Under the pieces are notes generated by a model. That model saw nothing but the letters and a program-made list of their open reading frames with translations. It made no database searches and was not told where the DNA came from. From NCBI GenBank assembly GCA_949285735.1, contig CASEAQ010000001.1, positions 1-64,000 of the forward strand: a stretch of 64,000 nucleotides of DNA, written 5' to 3'. This DNA comes from an uncultured Bacteroidales bacterium. GTDB taxonomy: Bacteria > Bacteroidota > Bacteroidia > Bacteroidales > Muribaculaceae. Below are positions 25,661 to 34,343 of this stretch, in pieces; the first letter of the stretch is position 1, and every line of letters begins with the position of its first letter. The position numbers and the translations under genes were made by a program.

Positions 25661-26866
25661 TCAGTTTTCAAACATTCGGCTGCGTGCGAGCATACATGCA
25701 CCTATGAAACCTGCTTTTTCCTTGAGCTTGGAGGTAACTATCGCCGAGTCTTTGTTGACGAGGTTGAGCGAATACTTGCGTATCGCCGACTTGATGGGCT
25801 CGGTGAGGTAGTCCTCGGCGAGCGACAGCTTTCCGCCTATTATCACCAGCTCGGGGTTGAAGATGTTGATGAGCGAGGCGATGTGCTTGCCCAACTTCTG
25901 CCCGATTTCTTCGAGGATCTCGATGCACAATGGGTCTTCCTTGTTTATTGCATCGATTATCTGGTCGATGGTGATTGACTCGCCGTCGGCGATGTTGCGC
26001 GACAGTATCGATGTCTCGCCGCCGGCGATGCGTTCGAGCAGGATGCGGTGGAGCGCGCTGCCCGATGCCTCGGTTTCGAGGCAGCCTTTCTTGCCGCAAT
26101 GGCATAGTATTTCGTTGTCGAAGGCGTTGATGTGCCCAAATTCGCCGGCAAATCCCGATTTGCCGCTATATATCTTCCCGTCGATGATTATGCCTATGCC
26201 CAGCCCCCAACTGGCGTTGACGAAGATGATGTCTTTCTCGCCATCGACACACCCCTTCATGTATTCGCCATAGGTGAGGGCGCGAGTGTCATTGTCGATG
26301 CACACGGGGTAGCCGATGCGGCTCGTGAGTACTTCCGACAGGGGTAGTTCGGAGAAGTTGAAGATGCTAAAGCTGTAGCCCGACTCGGGGTTGACTCTGC
26401 CCGAAATATCGACACAGATGTTAAGTATCTTGTCGCGGTCGATATTGAGCGTCTCGATTTGTTCGCACACGATGTTGCACAGGTTGTCGAGGGCTTGCGG
26501 CGTACTTTCAAAGTTGTAGGGGATGTCGCTCTTGTGGAAGAGCAGGTCGCCCTTGAAGTTAATCATGCCTATGTCGAGCGAGAAGCGGTTCATGTCAACG
26601 CCGATGAAGTAGCCCGACTCGGGGTTTAGCCCGTAGAGGATGGGGTGTCTGCCACCTGAGGTCTCCAACTTGCCATATTCGTTGATGAAGCCGTCTTCGC
26701 TCATCTCGCTGATGAATTTTGTGACCGTCGGAATGCTCAGGTTCAGCTCTTTCGATAACTCTGTTATGGTAGAACTGCCGTTGTAGATGTAGTGCGTTAT
26801 TATTTTTTTCTTCAACAACGCGTTTTTGGTGCCCTTTTCTATTTCTTTTAGCAGAGTTTGTCTCAT
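25661..26866 (-). CDS. ROK-family transcriptional regulator
   Basis: A 401-residue regulator. Residues about 15-75 form a winged helix-turn-helix (NGSSTITELSKELNLSIPTVTKFISEM). The ROK sugar-kinase-like domain follows, with GYFIGVDMNRFSLDIGMI (first phosphate loop), GLGIGIIIDGKIYSG, the zinc site CHCGKKGCLE and NPELVIIGGKLS. NagC/Mlc-type proteins of this family repress sugar genes and release DNA on binding a sugar or sugar phosphate. It is divergent from the utilisation locus at 27173 and likely controls it. The frame is open to 26941, but a promoter at 26950-26979 would leave that start leaderless, so the ATG at 26866 is chosen. Confidence 0.9.
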   Translation of the reverse strand: MRQTLLKEIEKGTKNALLKKKIITHYIYNGSSTITELSKELNLSIPTVTKFISEMSEDGFINEYGKLETSGGRHPILYGLNPESGYFIGVDMNRFSLDIGMINFKGDLLFHKSDIPYNFESTPQALDNLCNIVCEQIETLNIDRDKILNICVDISGRVNPESGYSFSIFNFSELPLSEVLTSRIGYPVCIDNDTRALTYGEYMKGCVDGEKDIIFVNASWGLGIGIIIDGKIYSGKSGFAGEFGHINAFDNEILCHCGKKGCLETEASGSALHRILLERIAGGETSILSRNIADGESITIDQIIDAINKEDPLCIEILEEIGQKLGKHIASLINIFNPELVIIGGKLSLAEDYLTEPIKSAIRKYSLNLVNKDSAIVTSKLKEKAGFIGACMLARSRMFEN

Positions 26867-26949
26867 GAAGTTATGGAATTGATTGATGAAAAATAATGCA
26901 ACTATCGGTGGTACAAGCATATGTACATATATCTTCCACACTCAATTTA

Positions 26950-26979
26950 CAAAGTTAGCAATTCTTGCCGCAATTCAAA
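26950..26979 (-). promoter_or_regulatory. Promoter of the ROK regulator gene
   Basis: On the minus strand TTTG (26979-26976) precedes TAACTTTG (26957-26950) with an 18-nt spacer. The -7 box is a perfect match to TAnnTTTG. The leader to the chosen ATG would be about 77 nt. Confidence 0.6.
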
Positions 26980-27068
26980 GCAAAATTTTTGGAAAATAAC
27001 TGCTAATATGTGTTATCATAGCTTCTGTGTATGCCAATTAGTCGAACTTAAGGAAAAATTTGCGGTAT

Positions 27069-27090
27069 ATTAATAAAATTATTTATTAAT
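27069..27090. promoter_or_regulatory. Palindrome, candidate ROK operator
   Basis: Perfect 9-bp arms ATTAATAAA and TTTATTAAT separated by 4 nt, ending just before the -33 box of the DUF4434 promoter. Its size, symmetry and AT-rich character suit a ROK (NagC/Mlc-like) binding site; binding is inferred. Confidence 0.5.
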
Positions 27091-27091
27091 T

Positions 27092-27123
27092 GTTGGATAG
27101 TTTATAAACTGTGCTTATATTTG
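27092..27123 (+). promoter_or_regulatory. Promoter of the amino-sugar utilisation operon
   Basis: GTTG (27092-27095) and TATATTTG (27116-27123) with a 20-nt spacer fit the Bacteroidetes promoter consensus with one mismatch in the -33 box. The first gene starts 49 nt downstream. Confidence 0.7.
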
Positions 27124-27172
27124 TGGCATGTAAAACTAAAAAACGAATCAAGATAGGAGGCTTATATATATT

Positions 27173-28291
27173 ATGGAGAAGAATAGCCGAAGAGAATTTT
27201 TAAAAAAGGCTGCTATGGCAGGAGCATCTATTGCCATGATGCCGGCGATTGCCGAAGCCATGACGGCGTGTAGCTCACAGCAAAAACAATCGTCGCCGGC
27301 GACGCAAGCCGCAACTGCCACCGAGGCTGGTGGACTGATTGTGCCTAAAAACAACGGGTTGCGCATAACTGGTACCTTCCTTGACGAAATTTCCCACGAC
27401 ATACCCCACCAGAACTGGGGCGTGAAGGAGTGGGATCAGGATTTCGCACACATGAAGAGGATTGGCATCGACACGGTGATACTTATCCGTTCGGGCTACC
27501 GCAAGTTTATAACCTATCCGTCGGAGTATCTGCTCAAGAAGGGGTGCTACCGCCCGTCGGTTGACTTGGTGGATATGTTCCTGTCGCTTGCCGAAAAGTA
27601 TGGCATGAAATTCTACTTCGGTCTCTACGACTCGGGTCGCTATTGGGATACGGGCGACCTGAGTTGGGAGATTGAGGACAACAAATATGTAATCGACGAG
27701 GTGTGGCAACGCTATGGTACACGCTACCGCAGCTTTGGCGGCTGGTACATAAGCGGCGAGATAAGCCGTGCCACCAAGGGGGCGATAAAGGCTTTCCACG
27801 CAATGGGCAAGCAGTGCAAAGATGTGTCGGGCGGACTGCCAACATTCATTTCTCCATGGATCGACGGCAAGAAGGCTGTGATGGCAAGCAGCGGCTCGCT
27901 CACTCGACAAGACGCGGTGTCGGTCGAGCAACACGAGAAGGAATGGAACGAGATATTCGATGGCATTCACGACGTGGTTGACGCTTGTGCCTTCCAGGAC
28001 GGGCATATCGACTATGACGAGCTCGATGCGTTTTTCACCGTCAACAAGAAACTTGCCGACCGATATGGAATGCAATGCTGGACTAATGCCGAGTCGTTCG
28101 ACCGCGATATGCCCATACGCTTCTTCCCAATCAAGTTTGACAAGTTGCGCCTGAAGCTCGAAGCCGCCAAACGTGCCGGCTACGACAAGGCAATCACCTT
28201 TGAGTTCTCGCATTTCATGAGCCCGCAGTCGGCATATTTGCAGGCTGGGCATCTCTACGACCGCTACATGGAATATTTCGACATAAAATAG
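27173..28291 (+). CDS. DUF4434 family protein with twin-arginine signal
   Basis: A 372-residue exported protein. The N-terminus has a twin-arginine motif (SRREFLKKAAMAGAS) and a possible lipobox Cys (MTAC, about residue 33), so it may be a Tat-exported lipoprotein. The mature part resembles DUF4434 proteins, thought to have a glycosidase-like TIM barrel: GLRITGTFLDEISHDIPHQNWG, DFAHMKRIGIDTVILIRSGY, GGWYISGEIS and ITFEFSHFMSP. WYISGE carries a conserved Glu at the end of a predicted strand, a plausible catalytic acid. It is the first gene of the utilisation locus, 4 nt before the transporter gene. Enzymatic activity has not been deduced. Confidence 0.82.
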   Translation: MEKNSRREFLKKAAMAGASIAMMPAIAEAMTACSSQQKQSSPATQAATATEAGGLIVPKNNGLRITGTFLDEISHDIPHQNWGVKEWDQDFAHMKRIGIDTVILIRSGYRKFITYPSEYLLKKGCYRPSVDLVDMFLSLAEKYGMKFYFGLYDSGRYWDTGDLSWEIEDNKYVIDEVWQRYGTRYRSFGGWYISGEISRATKGAIKAFHAMGKQCKDVSGGLPTFISPWIDGKKAVMASSGSLTRQDAVSVEQHEKEWNEIFDGIHDVVDACAFQDGHIDYDELDAFFTVNKKLADRYGMQCWTNAESFDRDMPIRFFPIKFDKLRLKLEAAKRAGYDKAITFEFSHFMSPQSAYLQAGHLYDRYMEYFDIK

Positions 28292-28295
28292 CCTC

Positions 28296-29705
28296 ATGGA
28301 ACAGACCAAGCAAAATATAAATTTCCCCTACCTGTTGCTGCTGTCGCTCGTTGCGGCACTTGGCGGCTTCTTGTTTGGCTACGACACAGGCGTGGTGTCG
28401 GGAACGGTTTCACAGATTGCCGAGCAGTTTGCGCTCACCGAGTTGCAGCTCGGCTGGTTTGTGGGCTGTGCCCTGATAGGGTCGATTGTGGGCGTGGCGT
28501 TTGCCGGCAAGTTGTGCGACCGTCTCGGGCGTAAAGCCACGTTGCTCATTGCGGCGCTGTTTTTTGCCATTTCGGGCATCGGTTGTGCTTTTGCCACTTC
28601 GTTCTCGTTTCTCGTCGTTGCGCGTATGCTCGGCGGTGTGGGTATCGGTGTGGTGTCGATTGTCTCACCGCTTTATATATCGGAGGTTTCGGTAGCTCGT
28701 TACCGCGGACAGCTGGTGTCGCTCTACCAGCTTGCCGTCACCATAGGTTTCCTTGGCGCATATCTTGCCAATTATGGGCTGATGCACTATTCGCAGAGCG
28801 GCGCGGTGCTTAGCTCGGAATGGATGCACCGCATCTTCGTTTCGGAAGTGTGGCGCGGAATGCTTGGGCTGGCAGGTGTGCCGGCTGTGTTGCTTTTCGT
28901 GTCGGTTTACTTCATTCCCGAAAGTCCACGTTGGCTTGTACTTCGAGGCAAGGAAGAGGGCGCATTGGCTATTTTCAAGAAGATTTACCGCAGTGCCACG
29001 GCGGCAAGCGGCGAACTTGCCGAGGTGAAGTCGGTGATTGGCTCGGAGGTGCGTTCCAACTGGCGTGAACTGTTGCAGCCAGGCATCTTCAAGGCTGTGC
29101 TGATAGGTGCTGCAATTGCCATTCTCGGTCAGTTCATGGGCGTCAATGCCGTGCTGTATTACGGGCCGACGATTTTCGAACAGGCAGGCTTGTCGGGCGG
29201 CGACGCGCTGTTCAGCCAAGTGCTTGTGGGCATCGTCAATGCCGTCACCACGGTGATAGCCGTCTTCATCATCGACCGCGTGGGTCGCAAGACGCTCGTT
29301 TACTATGGCGTTTCGGGCATGGTGCTGTCGCTGCTGTTCATTGCTTTCTATTTCCAGTTTGGCGATGCGGTGGGGCTGTCCAACGGCTTCTTGCTCACGT
29401 TCTTCCTCTTCTACGTGTTCTGCTGTGCCATTTCAATTTCGGCTGTGATATTCGTGTTCTTGTCGGAGATGTATCCGACCCGAGTGCGCGGCATGGCGAT
29501 GTCGGTGGCAGGCTTCTCGTTGTGGATTGGCACCTACCTTGTGGGTCAGCTCACGCCGTGGCTGCTGCACAATGCCACACCTGCCGGCACGTTCCTGCTC
29601 TTTGCCGTGATGTGCGTGCCTTATATCCTCATAGTGTGGAGGTTGATGCCAGAGACTACGGGTAAGTCGCTCGAAGAGATAGAGCGTTATTGGACTAAGA
29701 AATAA
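28296..29705 (+). CDS. MFS sugar transporter (sugar porter family)
   Basis: A 469-residue inner-membrane permease with 12 predicted helices. Sugar-porter signatures are all present: FLFGYDTGVVSG in helix 1, DRLGRKATL between helices 2 and 3, PESPRWL (about residue 207) after helix 6, DRVGRKTL in the second half and PETTGKSLEEIE at the C-terminus. It most likely imports a monosaccharide or disaccharide by proton symport. Standing directly before an AGE-type epimerase, it probably takes up an N-acetylhexosamine released in the periplasm; this specificity is inference from context. Confidence 0.92.
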   Translation: MEQTKQNINFPYLLLLSLVAALGGFLFGYDTGVVSGTVSQIAEQFALTELQLGWFVGCALIGSIVGVAFAGKLCDRLGRKATLLIAALFFAISGIGCAFATSFSFLVVARMLGGVGIGVVSIVSPLYISEVSVARYRGQLVSLYQLAVTIGFLGAYLANYGLMHYSQSGAVLSSEWMHRIFVSEVWRGMLGLAGVPAVLLFVSVYFIPESPRWLVLRGKEEGALAIFKKIYRSATAASGELAEVKSVIGSEVRSNWRELLQPGIFKAVLIGAAIAILGQFMGVNAVLYYGPTIFEQAGLSGGDALFSQVLVGIVNAVTTVIAVFIIDRVGRKTLVYYGVSGMVLSLLFIAFYFQFGDAVGLSNGFLLTFFLFYVFCCAISISAVIFVFLSEMYPTRVRGMAMSVAGFSLWIGTYLVGQLTPWLLHNATPAGTFLLFAVMCVPYILIVWRLMPETTGKSLEEIERYWTKK

Positions 29706-29735
29706 ATAGTAATTCATTTTTTAAAAATAAACGGT

Positions 29736-30908
29736 ATGGATTTTAACTCGTTAGCAAATCAGTATAAAAGTGAGCTGCTTGACAATGTGTTGCCATTTTG
29801 GCTCAAGTATTCGCAAGACCATGAACATGGAGGCTATTTTTCGTGCCTGAACCGGGACGGAGCGGTGTATGATACCGACAAATTCATTTGGATGCAAGGC
29901 AGGGAAGTGTGGCTTTTTGCTATGCTTTACAACAAAGTCGAGAAGCGTCAGGAGTGGCTCGATTGCGCCATACAAGGTGCCGAGTTCCTTAAGAAATTCG
30001 GGCATGACGGCAACTACAACTGGTATTTCTCGGTTGACCGTGCCGGTCGTCCGCTGGTTGAGCCATACAATATTTTCTCTTACACGTTTGCCACGATGGC
30101 ATTCGGGCAATTGGCGTTGGCGACGGGTAGCAAGGAGTATGCCGAGATAGCCAAGCGCACCTTCGACGTGGTGCTTGCCAAGAGGAACAACCCCAAGGGG
30201 AAGTGGAACAAGTTGCACCCCGGCACTCGCAACCTGAAGGGCTTTTCGCTGCCGATGATATTGTGCAACCTCTCGCTCGAAATAGAGCACCTGCTCGACA
30301 AGGATTTCCTCGAAAAGGTGATTGACGAATGCATCCACGAGGTGATGGAAGTGTTCTATCGACCCGAGTTGGGAGGCATCATTGTCGAGAATGTGCTTGA
30401 CACGGGCGAACTGTCCGACTCGTTTGAGGGCCGCCAAGTCACCCCGGGCCACGACATCGAGGCAATGTGGTTCATCATGGATCTCGGCAAGCGTCTCGGT
30501 CGCCCCGAATTGATAGAGAAGGCAAAGAATATCACCCTTACCATGTGTGACTATGGCTGGGACAAGGAGTTTGGCGGCATATTCTACTTCATGGATCGCA
30601 AGGGATTCCCGCCGCAACAGCTCGAATGGGATCAGAAGTTGTGGTGGGTACACATCGAAACGCTCATTTCCACCCTCAAGGGCTACCAGTTCACGGGCGA
30701 CGAGCGTTGCCTTGAATGGTTTGAGCGAGTACACGACTACACGTGGTCGCACTTCAAGGACAAGGAACACCCCGAGTGGTTTGGCTACCTCAACCGTCGC
30801 GGCGAAGTGTTGTTGCCATTGAAGGGTGGCAAGTGGAAGGGATGTTTCCACGTTCCACGTGGGCTCTTCCAGTGCTGGCAGACGCTTGAGCAGCTTGCCC
30901 AGCGGTAA
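29736..30908 (+). CDS. N-acylglucosamine 2-epimerase (AGE family)
   Basis: A 390-residue (alpha/alpha)6-barrel protein without a signal peptide. Conserved pieces are GGYFSCLNRDG, KFIWMQGREVWLFAMLYN, TPGHDIEAMW and WWVHIETL, which supply the catalytic His residues. The C-terminal GGKWKGCFHVPRGL closely follows the pattern of renin-binding protein/AGE enzymes rather than cellobiose 2-epimerases. It would interconvert ManNAc and GlcNAc in the cytoplasm. It lies 30 nt after the transporter gene. The same pair occurs in sialic acid (nan) operons, but no sialate lyase is present here. Confidence 0.88.
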   Translation: MDFNSLANQYKSELLDNVLPFWLKYSQDHEHGGYFSCLNRDGAVYDTDKFIWMQGREVWLFAMLYNKVEKRQEWLDCAIQGAEFLKKFGHDGNYNWYFSVDRAGRPLVEPYNIFSYTFATMAFGQLALATGSKEYAEIAKRTFDVVLAKRNNPKGKWNKLHPGTRNLKGFSLPMILCNLSLEIEHLLDKDFLEKVIDECIHEVMEVFYRPELGGIIVENVLDTGELSDSFEGRQVTPGHDIEAMWFIMDLGKRLGRPELIEKAKNITLTMCDYGWDKEFGGIFYFMDRKGFPPQQLEWDQKLWWVHIETLISTLKGYQFTGDERCLEWFERVHDYTWSHFKDKEHPEWFGYLNRRGEVLLPLKGGKWKGCFHVPRGLFQCWQTLEQLAQR

Positions 30909-31117
30909 TGAGCAGAAGGAGAACAATCCACTAACCAAACTATATGGCTCTTATGAAAAAACAATTTGTTTATGGGAGATCCGTTTGCCCGTGGTGCAGC
31001 ATTTCTCTTGTGCGGGTTGTTGAGCTTCGGGGCGATGGCATTCGCCGCCCATTTAGAGTTGGGTAGGATGAACCTTTAATATAAACCTAAATTTTTAATT
31101 AAAAACCTTTTATTATT

Positions 31118-34100
31118 ATGAGAGAAAACGGTTTTAAAAACTGTTCCCGACGAATGAAAGCACTTGTGTTTTCATTGTTGATGGTGGCATTTTGCGCATT
31201 CGGTGCGAGTGCACAAGATATTACCGTGGCAGGAACTGTTACCGATGCCCAGGGCGAGGCATTGCCAGGGGTTAGCGTGGCGGTTGACGGAACTACCCGG
31301 GGCGTTATCACCGACGTCGAAGGTAAATATCATGTTAATGCCGATCGCAACGGTGTGCTTGTATTCTCGTTTGTCGGGATGAAGACACAGCGTATCAACA
31401 TCGCAGGAATGACCACTCACGATGTGGTTATGGAAGAAGACTCGCAAGTGCTCGACGACGTTGTAGTTGTGGGTTATGGCGTGCAGAAGAAGAGTTCATT
31501 GACTGGTGCCGTTTCAGCAATCAAGGGTGACGAGTTGCTGGTTTCGCCATCGACCAATGTCACTCAGGTGCTTGCCGGCAAGCTGCCGGGTATCTCGTCG
31601 GTACAGGAGTCGGGCGAGCCGGGTGTAGATAACGCGTCGTTGCGCATTCGTGGGTCGATTTATGATGTCACCTACATCGTCGATGGATTCCCACGCGAGA
31701 TAGGCGATATCGACCCCAACGATATTGAAAGCGTGTCGGTGTTGAAAGATGCTGCCGCTGCCGCAGTTTACGGTTTGAAGGCTGCCGGCGGTGTGATTAT
31801 CGTCACCACCAAGAAAGGCTCGCAGGGCAAGTCGCGCATAACCTACGACGGCTCGGTGGGTGGTTCGTTCAACACCAATTTCCCCGAGTTCTGCAACGGA
31901 CCTGAATTTGCCTACTATTACAACATGGGCGACATGATGGACCGCCTTGCCAACGGCGTTATTTCGTCGCCGAGCGAGTATGTGCCAATATTCTCCGAGC
32001 AGAACATCGCCGACATGATTGCCGGTCGCAACGGCTGGGGCAATGTCGATTATGCCGACAAGGTGTTTGGCACTGGTATCAACCAAAAGCACAACGTGTC
32101 GTTGCAGGGCGGTACCGACCGCATTCGCTACTACGCATCGGTGGGCTACATGGGGCAAGATGGTAACATCGACAACTTCTACTACAAGCGTTACAACTTG
32201 AGGTCGAACATCGAGGCTGACATTGCCAAGGACTGGAAACTCACCGTGGGCGTGTCGGGGCGCACGAGCAAGCGTCACACTCCGGGATATGCCTCGGGTG
32301 GTACCGACTCCAATTCGGAACTTGGCGAACAGGGCTGGATGTCAATCGCCAACCAGACGATACGCATGCACCCGTATATTCCCGAAAAAATCGATGGCGT
32401 TTATACTGGTACAGCCAACAACAGCGGACAATCGAACAGCCCGTTGGCAGCAATCTACGAATCGGGCTACCAGGAAACCCGCACGACGGCTATCGAGACC
32501 AACGTGTCGTTGCAATATGATGTGCCTTGGGTGAAGGGCTTGAGCTTGAAGGTGAACGGGTCGTATGACTATACCACTTCTCACAGCAAGAACCTCTCGA
32601 CACCATATTACACTCAAATGGCTACGATGCCTACTACAAACGTCGAGCAGCTCTCTTACCAGAACACTCTCGACCCTCGTGGCAACTCGACCAACCAACT
32701 TGGCGAAGGTCAAGCCACCACACGTCAGATGGTAGGGCAGGGTAGCATCGCCTACACCAACTCGTTTGGCTTGCACAACGTTGACTTCCTTGCATTGGTT
32801 GAAATTCAAGACTGGAAGTACAATACACTGTCGGCTTATGCACAAGATGTTCCGTTTGCCGACCTTCCCGAACTCGACTTCGGTAACCCTGCAGCATCTG
32901 GCCCTATCGCCGGTAGCAGCAACGCCCGTCGCAGCGTGGGCTACGTGTTCCGCTTGAAGTATGACTACGACCAAAAGTATCTTGCCGAGTTCACAGGCCG
33001 TTATGACGGTTCCTATCGTTTTGCAGGCAACGTGTCGGGCAAGCGTTGGGGATTCTTCCCTTCGGGGTCGGTAGCATGGCGCATCTCGCGTGAAGATTTC
33101 ATGAAGGACGTTACGTTTATCAACGATTTGAAGGTTAGGGCATCAATCGGTTTGCTCGGTTCCGACGCCGTTGACCCCTACCGCTACTTGAGCACTTATT
33201 CTTATGGCAACAATGTGATGTTGGGCGGCAACTCATGGACTACTCTGTACACCAGCGCTATTCCCAACGACCAGCTCACATGGGAAAAGACGCTTTCTTA
33301 CAATGCCGGTTTCGACTTCACGATGTGGCGCGGAATGCTGGGCATGGAGTTTGACGTATTCTACAATTACACCTACGACATCCTCACCCAGATGAGCAGC
33401 CAGGAATATCCAGCCTCGATGGGTGGCTATTACAGCTCGTGGGCAAACTACAACAAGATTGACACCAAGGGTATCGACATCACGGTTTCTCACCGTAACC
33501 ACTTCATGCTTGGCGGCAAGATGTTTGAGTATGGCGTTTCAGCCAACGTAAGTTGGGCAAAGAATCGCTGGTTGCGCTATGCCGCCGACTACGAGAACGA
33601 GCAGATGTGGTATCGCGTGACTGGCGACAACGTTTATGCCAACTACGGTTGGGTTGCCGACGGATTGTATCGCACCGAGGAAGAAATCGACAACTCGGCA
33701 TGGTATGGCAGCCGCCCCAATGTGGGTGATATAAAGTACCGCGACCTGAACGGCGACGGCAAAATCGACTGGAGCGACCGTGCCCGCATCGGACGCAACA
33801 ACCGTCCGGCTGTCACTTACGGTATCAACCTCCATGCAAGCTGGAACGGCATCGACTTCGATGCTCAATTCACTGGTGGCGCACTGTTTGATGTGTCGCT
33901 CACGGGTACCTACTACAATGGTTATGACGACAACACGGTGTGGACCAAGACATTCAAAGATGGTGCCAACTCGCCGCTTTACCTTGTCGAAAATGCCTAC
34001 AGTATCTATAACCCCGATGGCGAGTTCCCGCGTATCACAGCCGGCAACCTCACCCACGGTGGCGACAACGGCTTGGCTTCGACTTTCTGGTTGCGCGACG

Positions 34101-34321
34101 GCAAGTACATTCGTCTGAAGTCGGCATCGTTGGGCTACACCTTCCCCGACAATTGGATGGACAAAATAGGCATCGAGCGTCTGCGCGTGTATGTGCAAGG
34201 TTCCAACCTGTTCACTATCGACGGGCTGCCCGATGGCATCGACCCTGAAGCTCCTGGTGTAAACAACGGGTATTATCCACAACAAAGGACTGTAATGGGC
34301 GGATTAACTTTGACATTCTAA
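31118..34321 (+). CDS. SusC-like TonB-dependent outer-membrane transporter
   Basis: A 1067-residue outer-membrane protein. A signal peptide ends near residue 33 (GASAQ). A carboxypeptidase-like domain follows (about 35-112, VAGTVTDAQGEALPGVSV), then the SusC signature VLDDVVVVGYGVQKKSSLTGAV. The plug covers about 118-230 (LRIRGSIYDVTYIVDGFPR, SVLKDAAAAAVYGLKAAGGVI) and a 22-strand barrel ends in GGLTLTF. It imports glycans across the outer membrane with the SusD-like lipoprotein next to it, energised by TonB. The 209 nt before it carry a short untranslated leader after the epimerase gene. Confidence 0.96.
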   Translation: MRENGFKNCSRRMKALVFSLLMVAFCAFGASAQDITVAGTVTDAQGEALPGVSVAVDGTTRGVITDVEGKYHVNADRNGVLVFSFVGMKTQRINIAGMTTHDVVMEEDSQVLDDVVVVGYGVQKKSSLTGAVSAIKGDELLVSPSTNVTQVLAGKLPGISSVQESGEPGVDNASLRIRGSIYDVTYIVDGFPREIGDIDPNDIESVSVLKDAAAAAVYGLKAAGGVIIVTTKKGSQGKSRITYDGSVGGSFNTNFPEFCNGPEFAYYYNMGDMMDRLANGVISSPSEYVPIFSEQNIADMIAGRNGWGNVDYADKVFGTGINQKHNVSLQGGTDRIRYYASVGYMGQDGNIDNFYYKRYNLRSNIEADIAKDWKLTVGVSGRTSKRHTPGYASGGTDSNSELGEQGWMSIANQTIRMHPYIPEKIDGVYTGTANNSGQSNSPLAAIYESGYQETRTTAIETNVSLQYDVPWVKGLSLKVNGSYDYTTSHSKNLSTPYYTQMATMPTTNVEQLSYQNTLDPRGNSTNQLGEGQATTRQMVGQGSIAYTNSFGLHNVDFLALVEIQDWKYNTLSAYAQDVPFADLPELDFGNPAASGPIAGSSNARRSVGYVFRLKYDYDQKYLAEFTGRYDGSYRFAGNVSGKRWGFFPSGSVAWRISREDFMKDVTFINDLKVRASIGLLGSDAVDPYRYLSTYSYGNNVMLGGNSWTTLYTSAIPNDQLTWEKTLSYNAGFDFTMWRGMLGMEFDVFYNYTYDILTQMSSQEYPASMGGYYSSWANYNKIDTKGIDITVSHRNHFMLGGKMFEYGVSANVSWAKNRWLRYAADYENEQMWYRVTGDNVYANYGWVADGLYRTEEEIDNSAWYGSRPNVGDIKYRDLNGDGKIDWSDRARIGRNNRPAVTYGINLHASWNGIDFDAQFTGGALFDVSLTGTYYNGYDDNTVWTKTFKDGANSPLYLVENAYSIYNPDGEFPRITAGNLTHGGDNGLASTFWLRDGKYIRLKSASLGYTFPDNWMDKIGIERLRVYVQGSNLFTIDGLPDGIDPEAPGVNNGYYPQQRTVMGGLTLTF

Positions 34322-34343
34322 CACATTTATTAAAGCAACAATT

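Larger units (their letters stand above)
26867..27172. other. Divergent regulatory region of the utilisation locus
   Basis: This 306-nt AT-rich stretch holds promoters in both directions and a long palindrome next to the plus-strand promoter, listed separately. No further coding sequence is seen. Confidence 0.7.

Noticed and set aside
27173..30908. Sialic acid (nan) operon
   Set aside because: The transporter and epimerase fit, but there is no sialate lyase, sialidase or acetylesterase in the locus.
29751..30938. 395-codon minus-strand frame over the epimerase gene
   Set aside because: Antisense shadow; the plus-strand AGE protein is recognisable along its full length.
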